A stretch of 21,463 nucleotides of DNA. Source: an uncultured Desulfomonile sp. (lineage in GTDB: Bacteria > Desulfobacterota > Desulfomonilia > Desulfomonilales > Desulfomonilaceae). The stretch covers positions 1 through 21,463 of the forward strand of contig CALDNG010000005.1 of NCBI GenBank assembly GCA_937915285.1, given 5' to 3'. The notes under the pieces were generated by a model. It saw only the letters and a program-made list of their open reading frames with translations. It searched no databases and was not told the DNA's origin. The position numbers were made by a program, and so were the translations under genes. Of this stretch, positions 14,892 through 21,463 are shown piece by piece; position 1 is the first letter of the stretch, and each line of letters begins with the position of its first letter.

Positions 14892-15434
14892 ATGCAACTT
14901 GCAGTAACTTTCAGACACATGGAGCCATCGGACGCCTTGAAAAACTATGTTCAGGACCGTACCATGAAGCTTACCAAGTATATTGATCGTCCACTAGAAA
15001 GCCAGGTGACCCTGACAGTTCAAAAGTTCCGACAGATTGCAGATGTCGTGATAAATGCCGATGGTCTAAGGATAGCCGGTCAGGAAGCCCATGAAGACAT
15101 GTATGCAGCCATCGACCTGGTCATGGACAAGATCGAAAGACAGGTAAAGAAATATCGTGAAAAAATTCGAAACCACAAGCCTGTAGCCGGTAAGGAAATC
15201 CGATGGAAAAGAGAGGTTTATCAGCAGGAGAGTTTTGAGGACGACAAAGAGCCGATCATCATTAAAACAGAGAACTATTTTGTCAAACCAATGTCGGTTG
15301 ATGAAGCCGCGATGCAAATGGATCTGTCACATCAGGATTTTCTTGTCTTTAACAACGCCTCAACACAGTCAGTAAATGTTATCTACAGGAAAAAAGACGG
15401 TAATTATGGCTTGATAGTTCCTCAAAGTTCATAA
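14892..15434 (+). CDS. hpf: Long-form ribosome hibernation promoting factor
   Basis: Binds the small ribosomal subunit in stationary phase and pairs 70S ribosomes into inactive 100S dimers. 180 aa: the N-terminal beta-alpha-beta RaiA/YfiA domain (AVTFRHMEPSDALKNYVQDRTMKLTKYI, MYAAIDLVMDKIERQVKKYREKIRNHK), a linker, and the C-terminal dimerisation domain of the long form (IIKTENYFVKPMSVDEAAMQMDLSHQDFLVFNNAS, VNVIYRKKDGNYGLIVP). AAGGAGG 6-7 bp before the ATG is the strongest ribosome binding site in the window, fitting an abundant protein. 42 bp after rpoN. In this long form no separate RMF is needed. Confidence 0.95.
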   Translation: MQLAVTFRHMEPSDALKNYVQDRTMKLTKYIDRPLESQVTLTVQKFRQIADVVINADGLRIAGQEAHEDMYAAIDLVMDKIERQVKKYREKIRNHKPVAGKEIRWKREVYQQESFEDDKEPIIIKTENYFVKPMSVDEAAMQMDLSHQDFLVFNNASTQSVNVIYRKKDGNYGLIVPQSS

Positions 15435-15554
15435 ACCCCAAGAAGGAGTAATCAGACTTGGGTGATGTCCGAGCATGTGAAACAAGCTGCTGGCTTTGAA
15501 GGCTGCTTAAGAAATTACAGTTAACCAATCGCGAAAAAATTTATCCTGATCATG

Positions 15555-15579
15555 AGGGCGTCTGACTAGGCGCCCTTTC
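15555..15579 (+). terminator. Probable Rho-independent terminator after hpf
   Basis: Stem AGGGCG/CGCCCT (15555-15560 with 15571-15576), a 10-nt loop and TTT continuing the stem, followed by CGATTGTTT. The T-run is short, so termination may be partial and ptsN may still receive read-through from the lpt-rpoN operon. Confidence 0.65.
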
Positions 15580-15703
15580 GATTGTTTGAGATTTGTATCT
15601 GAAATAAGAATCACGACCTGTTAATCAGGCATGAAATGTAATTTCAGGCGCTCCACGAAAATTCATGGTTATTGAAAGAATTAAATTTAAATGGCGAAAT
15701 CGT

Positions 15704-15722
15704 ATGTGTTACGATAACGCAT
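15704..15722. repeat. Inverted repeat upstream of ptsN
   Basis: ATGTGTTA-CGA-TAACGCAT: 8-bp arms with one G-T type mismatch and a 3-nt centre, 50 bp before the ptsN start. Could be an operator or an RNA hairpin. Confidence 0.35.
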
Positions 15723-15735
15723 CAATCGGACTTTT

Positions 15736-15749
15736 TTGACTGTAGTCAA
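15736..15749. repeat. 14-bp perfect palindrome just upstream of ptsN
   Basis: TTGACT-GT-AGTCAA, ending 22 bp before the ptsN ATG. Same TTGAC..GTCAA half-sites as the palindrome at 1151-1162, though with a 4-nt instead of a 2-nt centre. A candidate operator. TTGACT is also a fair -35, but no -10 lies at the right distance. Confidence 0.4.
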
Positions 15750-15771
15750 TTTGAAGTGAGAGTATTTTCCC

Positions 15772-16236
15772 ATGAGGATTCTTGATTTCCTCCCAGGCGA
15801 TTCAATTATAGTTTCACTCAATTCAACAACGAAGGTGGATGTTTTATCCGAATTGGTAGAGCCAATCCTGTTGTCACATCCCAATCTTGACAAATCAGAG
15901 TTGATGAAAACCTTGATCGAACGGGAACGACTTGGTAGCACAGGACTCGGAGGCGGCGTGGCCATTCCTCACGGGAAATGTGAAGGTCTTGACAGACTGG
16001 CTGCGAGTTTTGGCAGGAGCGGCCGAGGGGTTGATTTCAATTCCATGGACGGCAAACCTACCTACTTGTTCTTTCTTTTGTTAGCCCCAAAAAACTGTGC
16101 TGGAGAGCATCTGAAAGCTCTTGCAAGAATCTCCAGGCTTTTCAAGGACCCGCTGCTGACAAACAGCCTCAAACAGGCGGAAAGCGCAAACCAAATAACA
16201 AAACTGATGGAGGAACATGATTTGCGCTATCCGTAG
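15772..16236 (+). CDS. ptsN: Nitrogen-regulatory PTS EIIA protein
   Basis: EIIA-Ntr, a regulatory (non-sugar) phosphotransferase protein phosphorylated by EI-Ntr/NPr, linking nitrogen, carbon and potassium status. 154 aa, normal length. The fructose-type EIIA fold is recognisable: VDVLSELVEPIL, LIERERLGSTGLGGGVAIPHGK with the phosphorylated His at about residue 66, FNSMDGKPTYLFFLLLAP and HLKALARISRLFKDP. It completes the rpoN-hpf-ptsN order. The neighbours usual after it (hprK, rapZ, EIIA-Man, NPr) are absent; instead a ThiC-family gene converges from the other side with only 12 bp between stops. Confidence 0.93.
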   Translation: MRILDFLPGDSIIVSLNSTTKVDVLSELVEPILLSHPNLDKSELMKTLIERERLGSTGLGGGVAIPHGKCEGLDRLAASFGRSGRGVDFNSMDGKPTYLFFLLLAPKNCAGEHLKALARISRLFKDPLLTNSLKQAESANQITKLMEEHDLRYP

Positions 16237-16248
16237 TATCAGCAAGCC

Positions 16249-17484
16249 CTAGATATCTGAATCGGCCTTGTAGGCGCACAGATCTCCACACATGGAGCAT
16301 GTCTCGTGGTCCTGATCACAGGTTTTGGCTCTTATCTCCCTTGCAAGATCGGGGTCGAGCGCAAGTTCTATTTGCTTTTCCCAGTTCCGTTCTTTTCTGG
16401 CCTTACTCATCTCCACATCCCATTCCCATGCGCCAGGAATCCTGCGAACCAGATCGGCCGCATGACCTGCGGCTCTGGCAGCCAAAACTCCCATTCTCAC
16501 GTCCTCAATGCCCGGAAGACCCAAATGCTCTGATGGAGTCACATAACAAAGGAAGTCAGCTCCGTTGCAAGCCGCTATAGCCCCGCCGATGGCCGAAGTC
16601 AGATGATCCAGCCCTGGGGCCACGTCTGTAACCAGAGGACCTAGCACATAGAATGGGGCGTTATCGCAAAGCCTTTTCTGTAGAAGCATTTGAGTAGGTA
16701 TCTGATCAATCGGAACGTGCCCAGGTCCCTCGATTATGGCCTGAACCCCAACCTCTCTGGCCCTGCGGTTCAATTCCCCGAGCGTCATCAATTCCTCTAA
16801 CTGGGCTGAATCCAGAGAGTCGGCCACCGCCCCTGGCCTCAAACCATCCCCAAGACTCAATACCATGTCGTATTGTTTACAGATATCCAGGACTTCATCA
16901 AAACGCTCGTAGAGTGGGTTCTCCTTACCATTAACCCTCATCCACCTCGCCAGGAAACTACCGCCTCGGCTCACTATTCCGCATACACGAGGACTTTTCT
17001 CGAGCCTTTCAAGCACAGAACCCGTAACCCCGCAGTGAACGGTGACAAAACTGATTCCATCCTCGCCGTGCAGGCGTATGGCGTCAAGCATTTCATCTGA
17101 TGTCATTTTTTCACCGCCACCCTTTTCCCGGACGGCTTTGACTATTGCCTCATAAATGGGTACCGAACCAACTGGAATTTCTGAAGCTGAGATGATTTTC
17201 TTTCTCATGGAGCGTAAATCTCCACCTGTTGAAAGATCCATTACGGCATCAGCGCCGGCTTTGACTGCAGCTTCAAGCTTTCTTATTTCCAGACCTTCGT
17301 CGTGAACATCGCCTGAAGTTCCGATGTTGGCATTAACTTTTATTTTCAACCCCTTACCAACTGCGACAGGCCTACCCCGAGGAGGCGCTTTAAAAAATAC
17401 CGCCTTGCCTTCCTCCAGTTCAGATTTAAGGAAATCCTGGCTGACAGACTCGTATTTGGCTAGGGCATCAATTATTGATTCCAA
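16249..17484 (-). CDS. thiC: ThiC-family radical SAM enzyme (HMP-phosphate synthase or HBI synthase)
   Basis: Converts aminoimidazole ribotide to the thiamin pyrimidine HMP-P (ThiC), or in the close paralogue BzaF to 5-hydroxybenzimidazole. 411 aa, short clade. Core motifs are all present: KVNANIGTS, VMDLSTGGDL, VGSVPIYEA, FVTVHCGV, IVSRGGS, LSLGDGLRPG, IEGPGHVP (metal His), YVTPSEHL (metal His) and the C-terminal cluster motif CSMCGDLC (Cx2Cx3C). The N-terminus is unusual: the IPANxxH segment before KVNANIG is replaced by FFKAPPRGRPVAVG. I start at TTG 17484, which has GGGAGAG at 7 bp and lies just downstream of a good promoter; an upstream start at 17604 would place the promoter inside the gene. 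No TPP or cobalamin riboswitch fits in the roughly 27-nt leader. ThiC is the default; BzaF is possible. Confidence 0.88.
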   Translation of the reverse strand: MESIIDALAKYESVSQDFLKSELEEGKAVFFKAPPRGRPVAVGKGLKIKVNANIGTSGDVHDEGLEIRKLEAAVKAGADAVMDLSTGGDLRSMRKKIISASEIPVGSVPIYEAIVKAVREKGGGEKMTSDEMLDAIRLHGEDGISFVTVHCGVTGSVLERLEKSPRVCGIVSRGGSFLARWMRVNGKENPLYERFDEVLDICKQYDMVLSLGDGLRPGAVADSLDSAQLEELMTLGELNRRAREVGVQAIIEGPGHVPIDQIPTQMLLQKRLCDNAPFYVLGPLVTDVAPGLDHLTSAIGGAIAACNGADFLCYVTPSEHLGLPGIEDVRMGVLAARAAGHAADLVRRIPGAWEWDVEMSKARKERNWEKQIELALDPDLAREIRAKTCDQDHETCSMCGDLCAYKADSDI

Positions 17485-17517
17485 AATATATCTCTCCCGT
17501 TTACAATTTTTGTTTGT

Positions 17518-17546
17518 AGTATATGAGCCTATTGCAATATTGTCTA
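17518..17546 (-). promoter_or_regulatory. Sigma-70 promoter of the thiC-family gene
   Basis: Read on the minus strand: TAGACA, a 17-bp gap, TATACT, with expected transcription start near 17511. The spacer holds the 10-bp palindrome TATTGCAATA (17530-17539), a possible operator. The leader to the TTG start is only about 27 nt and contains GGGAGAG (17492-17498). Confidence 0.75.
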
Positions 17547-17607
17547 CACTGGTTGAAGAAAAACTGGACGGTGGATTTAGAAAAGAGTTCATGAGGACAG
17601 TCAAATA

Positions 17608-18816
17608 ATGGGCACTGCTTCGGGTTCTAGGGCTGTTGCTGGATGCGCTGCGTCGCTTATCTGGTCAGGGGCGTTCATTTTCGGATTCCCAGGCGTGATG
17701 GCTCCTTATTGGAAAGAGCAGTTTAATGCCTCTCAAGGGGCGATCGGATCTATACTCTTCTTTGTGCTGGCTGCCGTCGGTCTTTTCATGTTCCTTGTAG
17801 GTCGGTGGCAGGAGAGGATTGGAATCAGGCGAACCATTACTGCAGGCTCGGTGATAACATCGTTAAATGTGCTTCTTTTGAGTCAGGCTTCCAGTCTTTA
17901 CATGATATATGCCTTTGCTTTCATCGCTGGAGCATCGTCCTGTCTCATCTACATCCCGTCTCTTACATGCGTCCAAAGATGGTATCCCGAAAAGAGGGGT
18001 CTTGTCTCAGGAGCTGTCAACATAACATTCGGACTATCTGCCGCCCTTATGTCCCCTGTGTTTGTCTTCATGATGGATACAGTTGGTTATGTTCAGATGC
18101 TTCATATTCTCGGAATAATCTCCCTGGTAGCAGGTATTTTATCTTCACAACTTACCGATGCTCCTGCTGACCCCCCAAAAGCTGGGCCAGGGGCTGAGGT
18201 CACCGCTACAATCTTCACCGAAAAACCGATGACTGTTTCCGAAATCGTAAGGACGAGAAATTTTCAATTACTCTGGTTATGTTGGGCCCTTCAGGGGGCT
18301 GCAGGAATAGCCATGGTACCTTTATCTACCGCCTATGGAATGTACAGGAATTATCCGATGGAAGCAGCGGTCGTCATATTGATGGCCTTCAATTTTACCA
18401 GCGGCATCATGCGACTTCTTAGTGGATTCATGTCAGACTACGTTGGGAGAAACCGGACGATGAGCGTCAGTTTTATGCTTGCCGGCCTGGCATATATAGC
18501 GCTGGCCCACTCAGGCAATCTTGTATGGATGTCGATCTTCGCGGCTTTTATTGGATTCGCGTTCGGGACACTTTTTACAGTTTCCGCGCCTTTGGTCACC
18601 GATTGTTTTGGAATCCAGAATTTTGGAGCTGTTTTCGGGATTGTCTTCACTGCGTATGGCTTCTTTTCCGGCCCCTTAGGTCCTGCTCTCAGCGGATTAG
18701 CGCTTGATATAACCAAGGATTTTTCTCTTGTCTTCTACTATCTCAGTTCTTTCTGCTTCAGCGCGAGCATTCTGGTCCTGTTCATAAAACCGGGCATTCC
18801 GGCAAAGAGAGCGTAG
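17608..18816 (+). CDS. MFS transporter, oxalate/formate antiporter (OFA) type
   Basis: Inner-membrane secondary transporter, 402 aa, twelve predicted helices in two six-helix halves split by a polar loop around residues 190-215 (DAPADPPKAGPGAEVTA). OFA-type features: the N-terminal helix SLIWSGAFIFGFPGVMAPYWKEQF, the loop 2-3 motif GRWQERIGIRRT, RWYPEKRGLVSGA in the middle of the first half and GFMSDYVGRNRTM in the second. Substrates of the family are small carboxylates (oxalate, formate, lactate) and the one here cannot be told. AGGAC lies about 9 bp before ATG 17608. Divergent from the thiC-family gene with about 120 bp between true starts, so control regions may overlap. Convergent with the methyltransferase gene downstream. 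Confidence 0.87.
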   Translation: MGTASGSRAVAGCAASLIWSGAFIFGFPGVMAPYWKEQFNASQGAIGSILFFVLAAVGLFMFLVGRWQERIGIRRTITAGSVITSLNVLLLSQASSLYMIYAFAFIAGASSCLIYIPSLTCVQRWYPEKRGLVSGAVNITFGLSAALMSPVFVFMMDTVGYVQMLHILGIISLVAGILSSQLTDAPADPPKAGPGAEVTATIFTEKPMTVSEIVRTRNFQLLWLCWALQGAAGIAMVPLSTAYGMYRNYPMEAAVVILMAFNFTSGIMRLLSGFMSDYVGRNRTMSVSFMLAGLAYIALAHSGNLVWMSIFAAFIGFAFGTLFTVSAPLVTDCFGIQNFGAVFGIVFTAYGFFSGPLGPALSGLALDITKDFSLVFYYLSSFCFSASILVLFIKPGIPAKRA

Positions 18817-18864
18817 AATGTTTTAGTCCAAAGACCGAAACTACTCCACGTCCATTATGTCAAC

Positions 18865-19623
18865 CTAGGTTCTCTGAATCACAAGGATTCCATTCCAGAA
18901 GGTAGGGTGACAATTGTGTTTAGTCTTTACGTCGAGCAAGATTTTGTATGAGTTTTGGCTGGCCTTCACGAAGTCTATGGTTGCATCATACGGCTCATTC
19001 CAGTTTGTATCATCCACAAGGATGATGCACTTGGGGCTGAAAAAGGGCTCAGCTACCTGCAACCCCTTGATTTGATCTTCATAGCTGTGATTTCCATCAT
19101 AAAAATATAACCCGATTTGTCCTTCATGAATTTCTTCAAAATATTTCAGATAATCCATATCATAAAACAAGTGGTTCGGACTTTTCAGTTGGCCAAAACG
19201 TCTTAGAAAATGTTCCCTGGGCCCCCCAAACTCTGAGAAATTGTCTACCCCAACACAGATTTTTCCAGGATTGTCAAGTAGTCCTGAGAGAAACGAAAAA
19301 CCGTGCCAGATACCTACATTAACAAAAACGTCTTCTGAGGACATTCGAGCGACGGATTCGTTTATTATAGCTGCAATTGCCAATGTGGACATTCGTGGAA
19401 CATCCTTCAGTCTTATGAAGGACCGCTTGAGTGACAATTCATACTCGGGAAACCCGGTGTTCAGCATTTCCAGAAACATTCCGAATTTCTCCGGCAATCC
19501 GGTCTTTCCATGTTTGATAATGTACTGAAGTCTTTTTTGATAAAAATCTTCACTTACCGGCATTCTGGTATGGGGCTTTATGAACCTGAAAGAGAGATTT
19601 TGCAGATATTCCATATAATCCAT
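18865..19623 (-). CDS. Class I SAM-dependent methyltransferase (Methyltransf_24/CmcI-like)
   Basis: 252 aa. An N-terminal helical extension of about 95 residues precedes a Rossmann methyltransferase core: motif I VFVNVGIWHGFSFLSGLL, acidic strand-2 end CVGVDNFSEFGG, then GLYFYDGNHSYEDQIKGLQVAEPFFSPKCIILVDDTNW. The 'DGNHSYE...DD' pattern is typical of the Methyltransf_24/cephalosporin-hydroxylase-like group, which methylates sugars and other small molecules, often in glycan or secondary-metabolite clusters. It lies 51 bp downstream of the PBP1C gene on the same strand and is probably co-transcribed. Target unknown; a link to cell-envelope glycans is only a guess. ATG 19623 and ATG 19614 are both possible starts. 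Confidence 0.75.
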   Translation of the reverse strand: MDYMEYLQNLSFRFIKPHTRMPVSEDFYQKRLQYIIKHGKTGLPEKFGMFLEMLNTGFPEYELSLKRSFIRLKDVPRMSTLAIAAIINESVARMSSEDVFVNVGIWHGFSFLSGLLDNPGKICVGVDNFSEFGGPREHFLRRFGQLKSPNHLFYDMDYLKYFEEIHEGQIGLYFYDGNHSYEDQIKGLQVAEPFFSPKCIILVDDTNWNEPYDATIDFVKASQNSYKILLDVKTKHNCHPTFWNGILVIQRT

Positions 19624-19674
19624 TGGTTAGAATTGTTCTCGTTTCACAGGTTATTTGGGTTCATGACATTATCA

Positions 19675-21463
19675 CTACTCGACATATATTTCAATTTTGG
19701 CCGCTTCATTATTGGGCGTAACAGCCATGATGGAATGGCGACCATTGCTCGGCTCCCAATAGAACTCATAAGGGGCCTCGCTTCGGGCTAATTCAATTCC
19801 ATTAACTATCCAAATGACGTATGGAACAACACTCGCAGTTGACGCTCGTAGTGGGATTATCAACTGTTTAGAGGTATTTCCTGAGAACTGATCCCCATCA
19901 TGTGGAGTAGTAATAATGATGCTGCTTCTCTGACTCATTACTGATCTTTTGGTCCGACTGCTCTGAAGAGGTTCTTCAAGACGTGGTCTATTTTCAGGAG
20001 TCATCAGACCGGATTCGAGTCGGTATCGACCGGTTCCTAGATTTAACTCCCTCTTGTGAATCCACGCAGCATACTCAGCTCCAAGGTAAAGGTGTTCATC
20101 AGGCGCGTGAACATTGCCATATTCCCTTGACTTTTGGCCAATACGTCCCCTCGCTCCTGCGCCAGACCCTCCAAGGATATGCATCAGGTCGCTGAGAATC
20201 GGACCGCATGCATTGGCTCCTGATACTCCGGATGAAGGTTTACCGTCAAAATTGCCGGCCCACAGTCCAACAACGTATTCGGAGGTGAATGCCAAGGTCC
20301 ATGCGTCCCTGTATCCATCACTTGTTCCAGTCTTTATTGCCACTGGAAAGCCAAGGTCCATGAAGTAAGGATTTCCGAATGTCATAATTCGGGCATTATG
20401 ATCACGCAGGACGTCAGTTATTTCTATCACGCTTTTGGCATCTATGACCCTAGTGGTTATTAGAGGCTCTTCTACGAGCATTCGGAGTTCCCCAAAATTT
20501 CCCTTTCTTGCAAGACAGGCGTATGCGCGTGTGAGGCCAAATAGGCTTACCTCCAGATTGCCGATGGCCAGACCATAACCGTAGTGCTGATAACTCTTTG
20601 AATTTGAATCCAGAATTTTTATTGTCTCAAGGAGCTTAAAGAATTCACGAACACCTATTTCTTCAATAGTTTTCACAGCCGCAAGATTCAACGATGATCC
20701 GAGAGCCTCTGACAAGGTAACCGGACCGTATTCCACCCTGTTCGCATTCAGTGGCATGTAATCGCCTGACGGTGTTTTGTATTTCCTGGAAGTATCAGGA
20801 ATCACTGAAGCAGTTGATAGGCCTTTTTCAAGGGCTAGCGCATATAGAAATGGTTTCAGGGTGGAGCCACCGGATCTTCTTGAAACCGCTCCATTGTTGA
20901 ATCCACCATTTGCTGGGCCGTAACTGATGCTTCCCATCAATGCCAGGACGCTGAGATTTTTAACTGAAACTATGATTGCCGCAGCCTGTTTTATCCCAAC
21001 GGAGGCAAGCCTCGGCTTGTGGGAAGCAAGCGTATCCTCCAGTTGCTTTTGAAGGTCCCCATCGAGAGTGGTTCGTACAACCGGGCTTTTGGATTCAATT
21101 CTGCCGGAAGCCAACTGAACAAAATGGGAGGCCTGTCGGGGAATACGCCTTTTTCTAAAAGTGAGATTCTTGCCTGTATTCCTGGTAGCCTCCTCAGGTG
21201 TAATGAAGCCACATGTCAGCATTCGGGAGATTACCCGATCTTTCTCCTCAATAAGTAAGGCCCTTCCTGAAGACTTTGTTGGATCAAATCGTGATGGTGA
21301 GCGCGGCAGGGCTGCCAGGGCTGCAGACTCAGACACACTCAGCATTTTTATGTCCTTGTCGAAATATACCCGGGAAGCTATACCAACACCTTTGAGATAT
21401 CCCCCCATCGGAGCCAGGTTCAGATTGAGTTCCAGGATTTCATCCTTGGATAACTGCCATTCA
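19675..21463 (-). CDS. pbpC: Penicillin-binding protein 1C, 5' partial
   Basis: Bifunctional peptidoglycan glycosyltransferase/transpeptidase, cut by the window edge: the frame is open past ATG 21408 to the last base, reading WQLSKDEILELNLNLAPMGG, the well-known segment near the end of the GT51 domain. Numbering from that internal Met: GT51 tail to about 75, transpeptidase about 105-420 with SxxK = STLK (182-185), SxN = SLN (239-241) and KTGTS (359-363), then the PBP1C-type C-terminal Ig-like domain (about 495-577: TTPHDGDQFSG, WIVNGIELARSEAPYEFYWEPSNGRHSIMAV). The C-terminal domain plus lack of insertions identifies PBP1C rather than PBP1A/1B. All active-site residues are intact. A methyltransferase gene follows 51 bp downstream. 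Confidence 0.92.
   Translation of the reverse strand, partial: EWQLSKDEILELNLNLAPMGGYLKGVGIASRVYFDKDIKMLSVSESAALAALPRSPSRFDPTKSSGRALLIEEKDRVISRMLTCGFITPEEATRNTGKNLTFRKRRIPRQASHFVQLASGRIESKSPVVRTTLDGDLQKQLEDTLASHKPRLASVGIKQAAAIIVSVKNLSVLALMGSISYGPANGGFNNGAVSRRSGGSTLKPFLYALALEKGLSTASVIPDTSRKYKTPSGDYMPLNANRVEYGPVTLSEALGSSLNLAAVKTIEEIGVREFFKLLETIKILDSNSKSYQHYGYGLAIGNLEVSLFGLTRAYACLARKGNFGELRMLVEEPLITTRVIDAKSVIEITDVLRDHNARIMTFGNPYFMDLGFPVAIKTGTSDGYRDAWTLAFTSEYVVGLWAGNFDGKPSSGVSGANACGPILSDLMHILGGSGAGARGRIGQKSREYGNVHAPDEHLYLGAEYAAWIHKRELNLGTGRYRLESGLMTPENRPRLEEPLQSSRTKRSVMSQRSSIIITTPHDGDQFSGNTSKQLIIPLRASTASVVPYVIWIVNGIELARSEAPYEFYWEPSNGRHSIMAVTPNNEAAKIEIYVE

Larger units (their letters stand above)
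15435..15771. other. Intergenic region hpf-ptsN with terminator and inverted repeats
   Basis: 337 bp without a credible gene. In order: a CCCAAG/CTTGGG stem (15437-15442 with 15457-15462) whose loop carries AAGGAG, followed only by a 13-codon frame; the terminator at 15555-15579; an AT-rich stretch; and two inverted repeats next to ptsN, listed separately. No good -35/-10 pair is visible for ptsN. Confidence 0.55.

Noticed and set aside
15736..15768. Sigma-70 promoter TTGACT/TATTTT for ptsN
   Set aside because: Spacing is 21 bp and the -10-like box ends 3 bp before the ATG.
17485..17604. N-terminal 40 residues of a longer ThiC
   Set aside because: Low-complexity, Ser/Asn-rich text unlike ThiC, and it contains a near-consensus promoter and the ribosome binding site of the TTG start.
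1..21463. Mobile elements, CRISPR arrays, tRNA or rRNA genes, toxin-antitoxin or defence genes
   Set aside because: I looked for transposase motifs, regular short repeats, tRNA T-loop/anticodon patterns and typical defence domains and saw none.

Overview
The window looks like one end of a draft or metagenome contig from a Gram-negative, probably anaerobic bacterium of the Deltaproteobacteria/Desulfobacterota type. Gram-negative is firm: there are Kdo synthesis and LPS-export genes (kdsA-kdsC, lptC, lptA, lptB). The phylum is an inference from gene style: sigma-54, archaeal-type OMP decarboxylase, short ThiC, OFA transporter, PEP-synthase-like protein and many acyl-CoA/SCP2/TetR genes. Bases 1-15 match the 3' end of an Illumina TruSeq adapter, so the left edge is an assembly end and the first gene is truncated. 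The last gene runs off the right edge.

Left part (1-6441): a 5'-truncated hybrid histidine-kinase/receiver protein without phospho-His or ATPase boxes; a TetR regulator broken by an in-frame TGA, with a 16-bp palindrome upstream; an SCP2 sterol-carrier protein and a strong terminator. On the minus strand a cobU-cobT pair (cobalamin lower-loop assembly) overlaps by ATGA. On the plus strand an acyl-CoA synthetase-like gene with a degenerate P-loop is followed by an archaeal-type OMP-decarboxylase homologue lacking the phosphate-binding Arg.

Middle (6442-9728): a PNPOx-like flavin-fold protein translationally coupled to a PEP-synthase-like dikinase (ATP-grasp plus swivelling His domain, no PEP barrel), then a SemiSWEET-like small membrane protein.

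Core block (9971-16236): kdsA fused to kdsC, then lptC-lptA-lptB-rpoN-hpf-ptsN. This is the classic Kdo/LPS-export/sigma-54 cluster, here headed by a KdsA-KdsC fusion whose reading frame is broken by one missing base near 10111. Genes are tightly spaced and probably co-transcribed up to a terminator after hpf; ptsN may have its own control region.

Right part (16249-21463): a short ThiC-family radical SAM enzyme on the minus strand with a clear sigma-70 promoter and no riboswitch, divergent from an OFA-type MFS transporter; then, on the minus strand, a 5'-truncated penicillin-binding protein 1C followed by a class I methyltransferase.

I saw no mobile element, CRISPR array, tRNA or rRNA. The most unusual items are the KdsA-KdsC fusion, the PNPOx-dikinase pair, and the three enzyme homologues with altered key residues (kinase, acyl-CoA ligase, OMP decarboxylase).
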